NCBI GenBank assembly: GCA_020073525.1
Contig: JAIQFA010000044.1
Span: 1 to 40,606 of the forward strand
Direction: 5' to 3'
DNA from: Terriglobia bacterium
GTDB lineage: Bacteria; Acidobacteriota; Terriglobia; Terriglobales; Acidobacteriaceae
DNA length: 40,606 nucleotides
In this document: positions 32,418-39,597 of the stretch, piece after piece
Position numbering within the stretch: position 1 is the first letter of the stretch
Layout of the letters: every line of letters starts with the position of its first letter
Program-made: the position numbers and the translations under genes
The notes under the pieces: generated by a model
What the model was told of the DNA's origin: nothing
What the model saw: the letters and a program-made list of their open reading frames with translations, nothing else
Database searches by the model: none

Positions 32418-32506
32418 ACCACAGGGGGCACAGGGGAACACAGAGTAAACAGGGCCCCTTCGAACACTCGCCGATTTCCCCTGTGTTCCTCTGTGCCTCC
32501 TGTGGT
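32418..32506. repeat. CACAGAGG-family inverted repeat between divergent genes
   Basis: The left arm (32418-32445: ACCACAGGGGGCACAGGGG...) pairs with the right arm (32476-32506: ...TTCCTCTGTGCCTCCTGTGGT). It lies in the shared upstream region of alaS (start 32384, minus) and the DUF1003 gene (start 32557, plus), so both promoters must lie in or near it. Confidence 0.78.
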
Positions 32507-32556
32507 AATGATTTGTCTTTGCTGTTTTGCCCATAAATCTGCCACGGAGATATCGA

Positions 32557-33411
32557 ATGCCTTGCAAACCAGAAGTCCTGAGACAAGTGCCGCTGTTCGC
32601 CCTACTAGACGATGAAGAGGCTGCCGTTTTGGCAAGCCAGGTTGAAATTAAGCAGTTCGCGGCCCGGCAGCGAATTTACAAGATAGGCGATCCGGGTGGC
32701 CGGGCCTACATTGTGGTCTCAGGAACGGTTCGGGTGTCCACCGTCGACGAGGACCAGCAGGAAGTCGTGGTCGATGAACCCTCAGAAGGGGAGTTTTTTG
32801 GTTTCGCGTCCATGCTGGAGGAAACCATCCACCAATCGGAGGCGATCGCTCTCCAGGAAACGGTTTGCATCGAAGTGGACCGCCGCGACATTGCGATCCT
32901 GCTGGAGCGCAAACCCATGGCCGGGATGGATATGTTGGCCGTGCTCGGACGCCAGTTTCACTCGTCGCAAAAACTGGTACGCGTGCGCGCCGCTCGCAAT
33001 CCGAACGAGGTGATCGAAGAAAAGGAGACGTTCGGCGAACGCATTGCCGACCACGTCGCCAGTTTTGGCGGCTCGTGGGTTTTTATCATTTCGTTCGCGA
33101 TCGTCCTGGTTACGTACGCTTCTCTTAGTGCCGGGCTGGGCCACCGATCTTGGGATCCGTACCCGTTTATCCTGCTGAATCTCTTCCTCTCGATGCTCGC
33201 AGCGATTCAGGCGCCCATCATCATGATGAGCCAGAACCGTCAGGACAAAAAGGACCGGTTGCGCGGCGAGTTGGACTTCGAAGTCAACCGCCGCGCGGAA
33301 ACCGAGATCCAGGGCCTGGCACACAAGATCAACTTGATCGGCGACAAAGTCGGCGACGTTGAGGATCTGATTCGCAATCAGGCCGAAAACGGATCGCCGA
33401 AACCATCGTGA
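32557..33411 (+). CDS. Cyclic-nucleotide-binding domain fused to DUF1003 membrane domain
   Basis: The protein is 284 residues. Start ATG 32557 has GGAGA seven bases upstream; an upstream in-frame ATG at 32527 is less likely. Residues ~5-125 form a Crp/cNMP-type beta-barrel (VPLFALLDDEEAAVLASQVEI, DPGGRAYIVVSGTVRV, GEFFGFASMLEETIHQSEAIA). A DUF1003 domain follows: FGSWVFIISFAIVLVTYASL and DPYPFILLNLFLSMLAAIQAPIIMMSQNRQDKKDR, two membrane helices, then a helical RAETEIQGLAHKINLI tail. No helix-turn-helix is present, so it is not a transcription factor. It may be a membrane protein gated or tuned by a nucleotide or other ligand. It separates alaS from recX, which are neighbours in many bacteria. 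Confidence 0.85.
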   Translation: MPCKPEVLRQVPLFALLDDEEAAVLASQVEIKQFAARQRIYKIGDPGGRAYIVVSGTVRVSTVDEDQQEVVVDEPSEGEFFGFASMLEETIHQSEAIALQETVCIEVDRRDIAILLERKPMAGMDMLAVLGRQFHSSQKLVRVRAARNPNEVIEEKETFGERIADHVASFGGSWVFIISFAIVLVTYASLSAGLGHRSWDPYPFILLNLFLSMLAAIQAPIIMMSQNRQDKKDRLRGELDFEVNRRAETEIQGLAHKINLIGDKVGDVEDLIRNQAENGSPKPS

Positions 33412-33421
33412 CTCGCGCGGA

Positions 33422-33775
33422 TTACTTCACCGTGTCGGCAGTCTTCTCCGCGCCCTTCTTCACGCCGTGTCCGACGGCCTTGGTGCCCTTCTTGACGCCG
33501 TGTCCGGTCTTTTTGGCAGCGGTTGCAGTGGCATCACCGGTTTTGTCAGCGGCCTTTTCCGTGTCCTTGCCAGTGTCCTTGGCCGCGGTTTCCGTGGCGT
33601 CGCCGGTCTTCACGGCTGCTTTCTTGGTGGCATGCGCCGTCTTCTTCGCGGCGGTCTTGGTCGCTTTGCCAGTGTCGTCGGCCGCTTTCTTCATATCGTC
33701 CCCGGCCTGACCATACGAGAATGCGGTCAGAGCGAGCAGAGCAGATGCGATCAGCAAACAGAGCTTTCCTTTCAT
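33422..33775 (-). CDS. Exported LEA-like protein of eight 11-residue repeats
   Basis: This is a 117-residue protein with a signal peptide (MKGKLCLLIASALLALTAFS). Residues 28-115 are exactly eight tandem 11-mers with no spacer, for example MKKAADDTGKA, TKTAAKKTAHA, TEKAADKTGDA and VKKGAEKTADT. The consensus T-K-K-A-A-x-K-T-G-D-A is close to the 11-mer of group-3 LEA (LEA_4) proteins (T-A-x-A-A-K-E-K-A). Such repeats are disordered in water and fold into amphipathic helices on drying, shielding membranes and proteins. The signal peptide points to a periplasmic or secreted location. The Lys-rich composition could also suggest nucleic-acid binding, but the export signal argues against it. Confidence 0.82.
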   Translation of the reverse strand: MKGKLCLLIASALLALTAFSYGQAGDDMKKAADDTGKATKTAAKKTAHATKKAAVKTGDATETAAKDTGKDTEKAADKTGDATATAAKKTGHGVKKGTKAVGHGVKKGAEKTADTVK

Positions 33776-33853
33776 AGTTCCTCCAGAGAAATTGAAGAGT
33801 TCTTCAGTTGCAAGGTTGTATCAGAGTGGGAAGGATGGGCGCAAGCAGGAGAA

Positions 33854-33888
33854 GTGTCAGGTGTCAGGTCTCGGGTCCTAACTCTCGG
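33854..33888. repeat. Heptamer run (GTGTCAG/GTCTCGG)
   Basis: GTGTCAG GTGTCAG GTCTCGG GTCCTAA CTCTCGG forms five 7-nt units without an inverted arm. It lies between recX and the LEA-like gene, the latter divergent from it in position but on the same strand. Confidence 0.65.
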
Positions 33889-33936
33889 CTGCTGTCTACG
33901 AGCATGAGGCCGGAACTCTGAAGATACTGCTTGGCG

Positions 33937-34482
33937 TCAATGGGATGCTTCGGTGCTCTCGCTCTCCAGTTCGGTCAGCGTTTCTTCGTCCACGTCCCAC
34001 TTCTTCAGGATGGTGAAGATCGTTTTTGACCCAAACCCGGCGCGCATCAGGTTGCGGAAGATGCGGGCTGCCTGCTTTTGATCCTTGGGCTTGAGCAGGC
34101 GTTTGCGGCGCAGGTAGTCGCGTGCGAGAGCTTCTTCTTTTACGTCGTCATAGACGGAGGAAACCGCTTTTTCGATGACGTCGCCGTGCACTCCCTTGGC
34201 CTTGAGGTCGTTGACCACGCGGATGCGTCCGAATTTCTCATTGTCGCGGCGATACGAAGAAAATGCCGTCGCATACTTGGCATCGTTCAGATAGCCTTGG
34301 TCTTTCAATCGGACGATGATCAGTTCCACCAGCGTCTTGCCAAACTCCGTATCCGCTTCCACGCGGTTGCGCAACAGCCGCTTCAATTCCGCGACCGAGC
34401 GCATGCGGCGGGCCAGCGCACCCACCGCGTAGTCGTAAAGCTCGGCTTCGGTGAAGAGTTTTCTGGGACGGCCAAACGCCAT
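33937..34482 (-). CDS. recX: Regulatory protein RecX
   Basis: RecX binds the RecA filament and limits its activity. The 181-residue protein consists of the expected tandem three-helix repeats: YAVGALARRMRSVAELKRLLRNR, IVRLKDQGYLNDAKYATAFSSYRRDNEKFGRIRVVNDLKAKGVHGDVIEKAV, and RIFRNLMRAGFGSKTIFTILKKW. The length and the R-S-x-x-E-L-x-x-x-L start fit the family. In many bacteria recX lies between recA and alaS; here alaS lies on the same strand, but two genes (DUF1003 and LEA-like) are placed between. recA is not seen. Confidence 0.9.
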   Translation of the reverse strand: MAFGRPRKLFTEAELYDYAVGALARRMRSVAELKRLLRNRVEADTEFGKTLVELIIVRLKDQGYLNDAKYATAFSSYRRDNEKFGRIRVVNDLKAKGVHGDVIEKAVSSVYDDVKEEALARDYLRRKRLLKPKDQKQAARIFRNLMRAGFGSKTIFTILKKWDVDEETLTELESESTEASH

Positions 34483-34565
34483 GCTTACACGATAGCGCGA
34501 GACAAGGCTGGAGGGTAGGGCACCTAACCCGGTGAGTCCGCAGTGAAGTTCGAATTCAGAATCCA

Positions 34566-34868
34566 GCGCCTAAACAGGTTGCTGAAAAACCCGGTTTTGC
34601 ATCAGGGTATCGCTTTAGCGATACCGCAAGTCCTTCGAAATCAAAAGCCCCTTTAGGAGTCTGTGTGAGAACTCATATCCGATCATCGCAGTGGAACCAA
34701 GTTGCCGATTCCCAGCCGCGGAGCGGCGCAAGAATGCAGCCCACGGCGTTAGCCGTGGGTACAAGTGGAAAACAAGCTAGCCCCAACGGGGCGAAAGAAG
34801 AGTTCTCACCCAGATTCTTTTGGGGCTGGGTTTTGAATTTCGACTTTTTCAGCAATCTGTAAAGGCGC
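34566..34868. mobile_element. MITE-like element with ~24-bp terminal inverted repeats
   Basis: The ends 34566-34589 (GCGCCTAAACAGGTTGCTG..) and 34845-34868 are inverted repeats agreeing at 21 of 24 positions. The 303-bp element encodes no credible protein. Inside are several perfect short palindromes: GGTATCGCT-TT-AGCGATACC (34608-34627), CCCACGGC-GTTA-GCCGTGGG (34740-34759) and GCCCC-AAC-GGGGC. This resembles a non-autonomous mobile element carrying REP-type hairpins. No target-site duplication is obvious, and no transposase is present in the window. The upstream 34483-34565 has no visible feature. Confidence 0.6.
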
Positions 34869-34878
34869 ACCGAGCTTC

Positions 34879-34930
34879 GGCGCTGGCGGCATGCCTGTGA
34901 AGGCATGCCCTGATACAAATCGCCAGCGCC
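34879..34930. repeat. Nested REP-like palindrome
   Basis: The outer 10-bp perfect inverted repeat GGCGCTGGCG/CGCCAGCGCC (34879-34888, 34921-34930) encloses two GGCATGCC copies (34888-34895, 34902-34909) followed by CTGATACAA. The same CCCTGATACAA tail occurs at 15462-15472. It abuts the 3' end of the cytochrome gene. Confidence 0.7.
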
Positions 34931-34953
34931 ACGAATAGTTCGGTTCAACGCGC

Positions 34954-35523
34954 CTATTTTGGTGGCGCCGGAGTCGGCGACGTTGCCGGAGTCGGCGCAT
35001 TCGCCGCGGGTGCGGGCGTCGGCGGTGCGACCAGCACCGCTTTGGCCGAGGACGGTAGCTTATCGGCATTGGCCACCAGGAGCGCCATCTGCCACATCTG
35101 GGTTTCCGAGAGCGACTTGCTGAAGCCCGGCATGCCCGTCAAGCGAAAGCCGTTAAAGATCTTCCAGTAGCTTTCCCCCGGCTCATCGTCGGTTACGCCC
35201 TTCCCTTCCAACAAAAGCGGCGGCTTGGGGTACATACCGGTCGCAATCCCCGACTTCGGGCTCAGGGGCAAGCCATGGCACACGGCACAGTGCTGCTTGT
35301 AGAGTTCGGCGCCAGCCACGTAATTGGCTTCGGTCGGCTGGATGGGGACGTTCTTCGGCATGTCTTTCGCGATGCGGGCATGCTGAGCCTTCTGGGCGAA
35401 ATACTTCTCAAAGGGCATATCGGAGTCGGTAGTGGCAACCGGAGCGCTGCCACCCGTGAAGTACAGATACGCCCCAAAGGGCACAATGAGGAGACCAAGC
35501 AGCAATCCGGCAAAGAATTTCAC
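34954..35523 (-). CDS. Membrane-anchored mono-haem cytochrome c
   Basis: The 189-residue protein has an N-terminal hydrophobic segment (FFAGLLLGLLIVPFGAYLYF) that is a signal or anchor. A single haem-c site is in AELYKQHCAVCHGLPLSP (CxxCH); the likely axial ligand is Met in FRLTGMPGFSKSLSETQMWQMALLVANADKLP. The C-terminus is a Pro/Ala/Thr tail of ~30 residues. The domain is of the type used as a small electron carrier or a subunit fused to oxidases and dehydrogenases. No partner enzyme is adjacent, so the electron donor and acceptor are unknown. It is divergent from the polyketide synthase gene. Confidence 0.87.
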   Translation of the reverse strand: MKFFAGLLLGLLIVPFGAYLYFTGGSAPVATTDSDMPFEKYFAQKAQHARIAKDMPKNVPIQPTEANYVAGAELYKQHCAVCHGLPLSPKSGIATGMYPKPPLLLEGKGVTDDEPGESYWKIFNGFRLTGMPGFSKSLSETQMWQMALLVANADKLPSSAKAVLVAPPTPAPAANAPTPATSPTPAPPK

Positions 35524-35647
35524 TCGTTTGGGTCCTAGCCTTTCTGATTTTGCAATACTTTTACACTAGGAATTGGCATCTAATCCACTTTATTCGACAT
35601 ACTGTTGTGGGTACCTCGGCGAGGAAGAACGGCTCAGGTCCTCCGAG

Positions 35648-36709
35648 ATGAGAGAAAACATGCGAATTGTCAGCGCTTCGAGCGCTTTTCCCCAGCATTA
35701 CTACTCCCAGGAGATGTTGCTGGCGGCCCTGCAGGAATATTGGGGCGATCAGATCGAAAACCCGCACGTGCTGCGGCGTTTGCATCGCCACGTCGGCGTT
35801 GACGGGCGATTTCTTTCCCTTCCCAAGGAAGAATACATGAAGATGAAAACCTGGGGAGAGGCCAATCATCACTGGATTCGCACCGCAAAAGAGCTGGGAG
35901 AGAAGGCGGTCGCGGGGGCCCTCGCGGACGCGGGATTGCACGGTCGAAACCTGGGCGCGTTCTTTTTTGCTTCGGTCACCGGCATTTGCAGCCCTTCGAT
36001 CGACGCGCTGCTGATCAACCAGATGGGATTGTGCAGGAACATTCGCCGCGTTCCGATTTTCGGGCTGGGCTGTGTGGCGGGCGCTGTGGCCATCTCGCGC
36101 GCGGCCGATTATGTGCGGGCCTATCCCGACCAGATCGCGGTCGTGCTCTCGGTGGAACTTTGCTCGCTCACACTGCAGCGCGAGGACGTCTCCATGGCGA
36201 ACATGATTTCGGCCGGGCTGTTCGGCGACGGCGCGGCCGCGGTGATCGTAGCCGGCGCCGATTGTGGACTCTCTGGCGTCAACATCCTTGCCACTCGCTC
36301 CGTGTTCTATCCCGACACCGAAGAGATGATGGGCTGGGACATCTCGGAAAAGGGCTTTCGCATTGTTCTGTCGCGCGACATTCCAGACCTGGTGCGGAAA
36401 AATCTGGCACATGATCTCGACGACTTTCTTGCTGAGCGTGGATTAACGCGCGCCGATATCGGGAGCTGGGCGCTGCATACCGGCGGGCCGAAAATTCTGG
36501 AAGCAACCGCCGAGGCGCTTGGACTGAAGAATGGTGAACTCGACGTTTCCTGGGAATGCTTGCGCCGGACGGGCAACTTGTCTTCGGCTTCTGTGCTGGT
36601 GGTGCTCGAAGAAGTCATGAAGAAGCGCCGCCCCGAGCCCGGCACGCTCGGCTTGCTGGCCGCGATGGGCCCGGGGTTCTGCTCGGAATTTGTTTTGCTG
36701 CAGTGGTAG
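35648..36709 (+). CDS. Type III polyketide synthase
   Basis: The 353-residue protein (ATG 35648; ATG 35660 also possible) is a chalcone-synthase-like ketosynthase. The catalytic triad is visible: Cys142 in PIFGLGCVAGAVAISRAADYV, His in GSWALHTGGPKILEA, and Asn in LRRTGNLSSASVLVVLEE. SVELCSLTLQREDVS and LFGDGAAAVIVAG are typical of bacterial type III PKS. The enzyme condenses malonyl-CoA units on an acyl-CoA starter to make pyrones, resorcinols or similar compounds. The following FAD oxidoreductase, 99 nt downstream, probably modifies the product, as in srs-type phenolic-lipid clusters. No methyltransferase or fatty-acid loading gene is next to it. The product is unknown. Confidence 0.9.
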   Translation: MRENMRIVSASSAFPQHYYSQEMLLAALQEYWGDQIENPHVLRRLHRHVGVDGRFLSLPKEEYMKMKTWGEANHHWIRTAKELGEKAVAGALADAGLHGRNLGAFFFASVTGICSPSIDALLINQMGLCRNIRRVPIFGLGCVAGAVAISRAADYVRAYPDQIAVVLSVELCSLTLQREDVSMANMISAGLFGDGAAAVIVAGADCGLSGVNILATRSVFYPDTEEMMGWDISEKGFRIVLSRDIPDLVRKNLAHDLDDFLAERGLTRADIGSWALHTGGPKILEATAEALGLKNGELDVSWECLRRTGNLSSASVLVVLEEVMKKRRPEPGTLGLLAAMGPGFCSEFVLLQW

Positions 36710-36716
36710 GGAGGAC

Positions 36717-36785
36717 GGCTCTTAGCTCTTAGCTCTTGGCCTTGAGCCGTTGGAGCCAAGAGCTAAAGGTTAAGAGCTAAGAGCC
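36717..36785. repeat. Heptamer hairpin, AGCTCTT family
   Basis: The left arm GGCTCTT AGCTCTT AGCTCTT GGC (36717-36740) faces the right arm GCCAAGAGCTAA...TTAAGAGCTAAGAGCC (36755-36785). The pattern of 7-nt units in inverted arms is the same as in the GTTCTCA repeats, with a different unit sequence. It separates the polyketide synthase from the FAD gene. Confidence 0.85.
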
Positions 36786-36807
36786 AGATGTTTGTGATTA
36801 GAAATTT

Positions 36808-37938
36808 ATGGTGAGCGGTTTTCCGAATTCGTGGGATGTATTCATCGTTGGCGGCGGACCCGCCGGCCTGGCGACGGCGATCGCAGCGCGCCGCCACGGA
36901 TTGAGCGTAGTGGTGGCGGATGGAGCGGTCCCGCCAATCGACAAGCCCTGCGGCGAGGGACTGATGCCGGACGGAGTCGAGGCTCTGCACCATCTAGGCA
37001 TCTCAATTCCGGAGAGCGACGCTTATCCATTCCGCGGCATTCGTTTCGTGAGCGACGGCACAAAAGCCGAGGCTGGGTTTCCCCGGGGAGCAGCGTATGG
37101 AATCCGGCGCACGCACCTGCATCGCGTCATGGCGGACCATGCGGCAGCGTGCGGTGTCCGCTTGCTGTGGCAGGCGGCTGTCACCGGGCTTCATCCCGAA
37201 GGTGCGCTGGTTGCCGGAGAATTAGTCCGCGCGCGCTGGATCGTTGGGGCCGATGGAACTGGTTCCCTTGTTCGCGGCTGGGCGAATCTGGATCCACGAG
37301 GGAAAACGGCCCAGAACAAGAATCTGCGCTTCGCTTTCCGGCGCCACTACCGGGTCGCACCCTGGACTGGCTTCATGGAACTGCACTGGGGCCGTCACTG
37401 CCAGATTTACGTCACGCCAGTCAGCGACGAAGAGGTTTGCGTGGCGCTGATCTCGTCCAACCAGAAGTTGCGACTGGAAGACGCGCTCGGGCAGTTTCCA
37501 GAGCTTTGCGCCCGCCTCGCAAATGCGGAACTCGCTTCCACCGAACGTGGAGCAATCACCACCACGCGGACATTGCGGCGCGTGTATCGCGGCCGGACGG
37601 TCCTGGTAGGCGACGCCTCGGGCGGCGTGGACGCCATCACGGGAGAAGGCCTTTGCCTCAGCTTTAAGCAAGCCGCGCTCCTCGGAGATTGCCTGGCCAG
37701 TGGCGACATGGCTGGCTATCAAAGGGCTCATCGCGCGCTGATTCGACGTCCCGCTCTGATGGCTCGCATGATGCTCTTCATCGCCAGACACAGCCATCTG
37801 CGGCAGCGCACCATGCAGGTATTCCAGTCGAGCCCGCGTTCTTTTGCCGGCATGTTGGCCATGCACGTCGGCGAAGGCTCCGCGCGGGATTACGTCTCGA
37901 ATGGAATTGCGTTGGGGTGGGAACTGCTGAAGGCCTGA
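36808..37938 (+). CDS. FAD-dependent oxidoreductase (hydroxylase/geranylgeranyl-reductase-like)
   Basis: This 376-residue flavoprotein has an N-terminal FAD motif (WDVFIVGGGPAGLATAIAARRHG), the substrate-side motif PCGEGLMPDGVEAL, and the second FAD motif VLVGDASGGVDAITGEGLCLSFKQA. The order GxGxxG, CGEGL, GDA...GEG is shared by geranylgeranyl reductases and aromatic hydroxylases of phenolic-lipid clusters. ATG 36808 fits; there is no signal peptide. Its position after a type III PKS gene in the same direction suggests that it oxidises the polyketide product. A role in isoprenoid reduction is the main alternative. Confidence 0.82.
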   Translation: MVSGFPNSWDVFIVGGGPAGLATAIAARRHGLSVVVADGAVPPIDKPCGEGLMPDGVEALHHLGISIPESDAYPFRGIRFVSDGTKAEAGFPRGAAYGIRRTHLHRVMADHAAACGVRLLWQAAVTGLHPEGALVAGELVRARWIVGADGTGSLVRGWANLDPRGKTAQNKNLRFAFRRHYRVAPWTGFMELHWGRHCQIYVTPVSDEEVCVALISSNQKLRLEDALGQFPELCARLANAELASTERGAITTTRTLRRVYRGRTVLVGDASGGVDAITGEGLCLSFKQAALLGDCLASGDMAGYQRAHRALIRRPALMARMMLFIARHSHLRQRTMQVFQSSPRSFAGMLAMHVGEGSARDYVSNGIALGWELLKA

Positions 37939-38101
37939 CGCATTGCCCAACCGCGGGAATCCATCAGCCATGACGAACCTGAAAAACCAGATCGCGGAAG
38001 CGGATCGGATTCAGTCGAACGCTAATCGGACAACAGACAACAGTACGAGCCAGGAGCCCTCTACGATTCAGTAGAGCTCGAGTGATTGAGATTGCAGGAA
38101 C

Positions 38102-38195
38102 TGGCGGAGAGGGAGGGATTCGAACCCTCGATAGAGTTGTTAGACCCTATAACGGTTTAGCAAACCGCCGCCTTCAGCCTCTCGGCCACCTCTCC
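38102..38195 (-). tRNA. tRNA-Ser (anticodon GCU)
   Basis: On the minus strand the acceptor GGAGAGG pairs with CCTCTCC, followed by G and an encoded CCA. The D-arm begins TGGCCGAGAGGCTGAAGGC; the anticodon loop is TTGCTAA with GCT at 38159-38161 (AGC/AGU codons); a long class II variable arm follows; the T-arm is GAGGG-TTCGAAT-CCCTC. Size 94 nt. A possible -10 box TATAAG lies about 11 nt upstream. It lies alone between the FAD gene and an MFS gene; tRNA-Ser genes are frequent integration sites, but no integrase or att duplication was noticed. Confidence 0.95.
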
Positions 38196-38359
38196 GGCGT
38201 TGCGGACTTATAGTTTACCACTGGTGGAGAACTCGGTTTCATCCCGTTGCCATTTTCAGGGGTTGCACCGCGATGTTCACTTCCCGTTATCCTGACGCTG
38301 CGGCGCTTGCGTTATGCTGAACGTTCCTGACATTCGAGTTGGGGACGTTTTTCTTTCGC

Positions 38360-39532
38360 ATGGCGAACCCTCAAACCGAGCTCTCCCAAGCATCTTCGAA
38401 CTGGAAATTGGTCCTCGCCGGCCAGATCGCGTTTCTACCTACCGGAATTCTCACCACGCTGCTTGGCCCCATGCTGACGATCCTGATCGCACACTGGGCC
38501 ATGAATGACACGCAGGCCGGCAATCTGTTTTTGGTGCAATTCCTGGCGTCACTGGCGGGCGTGCAACTGTCGGGAGTCCTGCTGGCGCGCTGGGGATTCC
38601 GTCCGGCATTCCTGGCGGGGCTGCTGTTGATGGCGGGCGGAGTGGCGACGCTCTTCATGGGATCTCTCTGGCTCGGGCTGATCTCGGTCGCGGCGTACGG
38701 GCTGGGACTGGGGCTGATTATCCCGACGGACAATCTGCTGATCGCGGAGATCAGCACGGGGACGGGCTTGACCTCGCGTGCCGGGGCGGTGAGCCTGCTG
38801 AATTTCTTCTGGGGACTGGGCGCGGTGCTGTGCTCGCTGATGGTGGCGTGGACAGCGGCTCACAAACTGCTCCCATTCTTTCTCGGGTCGGTGGCCCTTT
38901 TTCTGGTGCTGTTGGCGCTGGCCGTGCGCAATCTGCCTTTTCCCCCGGCGGCAAAGCCTGCGGAATCGTCGGTTGCCTGGCGAAATTTGGCGAAGAGTCC
39001 GGCGATCTGGCTGTTCGCCGCAGTCTTCTTTCTGTATCCGGGCGCGGAAACGGCGGTGGGCGGATGGATCGGTCCCTATGTTTCACGGCTCGGGTCGCGC
39101 GGAGCGGAGATGGCGTCCATGATGCCGGCGTTTTTCTGGGCAGCGTTGACCGTGGGCCGTGGGCTGGGAACCGCCGTTCTACATCACTTTTCGGAGCGCC
39201 GCGTGTTGCGAGCGGGCTATGCAATGGGAGCGGCGGGCATCGCCCTGATGCTCTGGGCTCCGGCACTTCTGGGAGTGATTATCGGAGCGTTGATCACCGG
39301 ACTAAGTTACGCAACGATGTATCCGATCGCGGTGGCGCGTCTGTCCCAGCGCTTCGGAGTAGCCGCTCGCAGCATCGGCGCGGTCATGTTCTCCCTGGCG
39401 TCGGTGGGTCCGGCCGTCATTCCGTGGATGGTAGGCGTGATCTCGCATGCTACGGGAAGCCTGCGCGCTGGGCTGCTGCTGCCGCTGGGTGCCACGGCAA
39501 TCCTGTTTCTCATCCATCTTTTCGAGTGGTGA
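38360..39532 (+). CDS. Major facilitator superfamily transporter
   Basis: The protein is about 390 residues from ATG 38360. Around twelve hydrophobic segments are seen, for example LVLAGQIAFLPTGILTTLLG, LFLVQFLASLAGVQLSGVLL, LGLISVAAYGLGLGLIIPT, LLPFFLGSVALFLVLLALAV and AGIALMLWAPALLGVIIGAL. The cytoplasmic motif after helix 2 is degenerate (LARWGFRPAFLAG) compared with GxxxDRxGRR. The layout matches small-molecule MFS transporters such as sugar or FucP-like permeases; the substrate is unknown. It is a stand-alone gene between the tRNA and a convergent membrane-protein gene. Confidence 0.85.
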   Translation: MANPQTELSQASSNWKLVLAGQIAFLPTGILTTLLGPMLTILIAHWAMNDTQAGNLFLVQFLASLAGVQLSGVLLARWGFRPAFLAGLLLMAGGVATLFMGSLWLGLISVAAYGLGLGLIIPTDNLLIAEISTGTGLTSRAGAVSLLNFFWGLGAVLCSLMVAWTAAHKLLPFFLGSVALFLVLLALAVRNLPFPPAAKPAESSVAWRNLAKSPAIWLFAAVFFLYPGAETAVGGWIGPYVSRLGSRGAEMASMMPAFFWAALTVGRGLGTAVLHHFSERRVLRAGYAMGAAGIALMLWAPALLGVIIGALITGLSYATMYPIAVARLSQRFGVAARSIGAVMFSLASVGPAVIPWMVGVISHATGSLRAGLLLPLGATAILFLIHLFEW

Positions 39533-39597
39533 TGGCCTATCGCGATTGTCTAGACTCTTGGGGGTGCCCGCCCCGAGCGGAGCTAGCCACGCCCCCC

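Noticed and set aside
35573..35647. Upstream extension of the type III polyketide synthase
   Set aside because: The extension has no ATG near a ribosome-binding site, and the family N-terminus (MRIVSASSAFP) begins after it.
475..36785. CRISPR array for the repeated GTTCTCA blocks
   Set aside because: The units are 7 nt, directly adjacent and mirrored; there are no 24-40-nt repeats with unique spacers and no cas genes.
38102..38360. Genomic island at tRNA-Ser
   Set aside because: No integrase, no repeated tRNA 3' end and no change in gene character were seen beside it.
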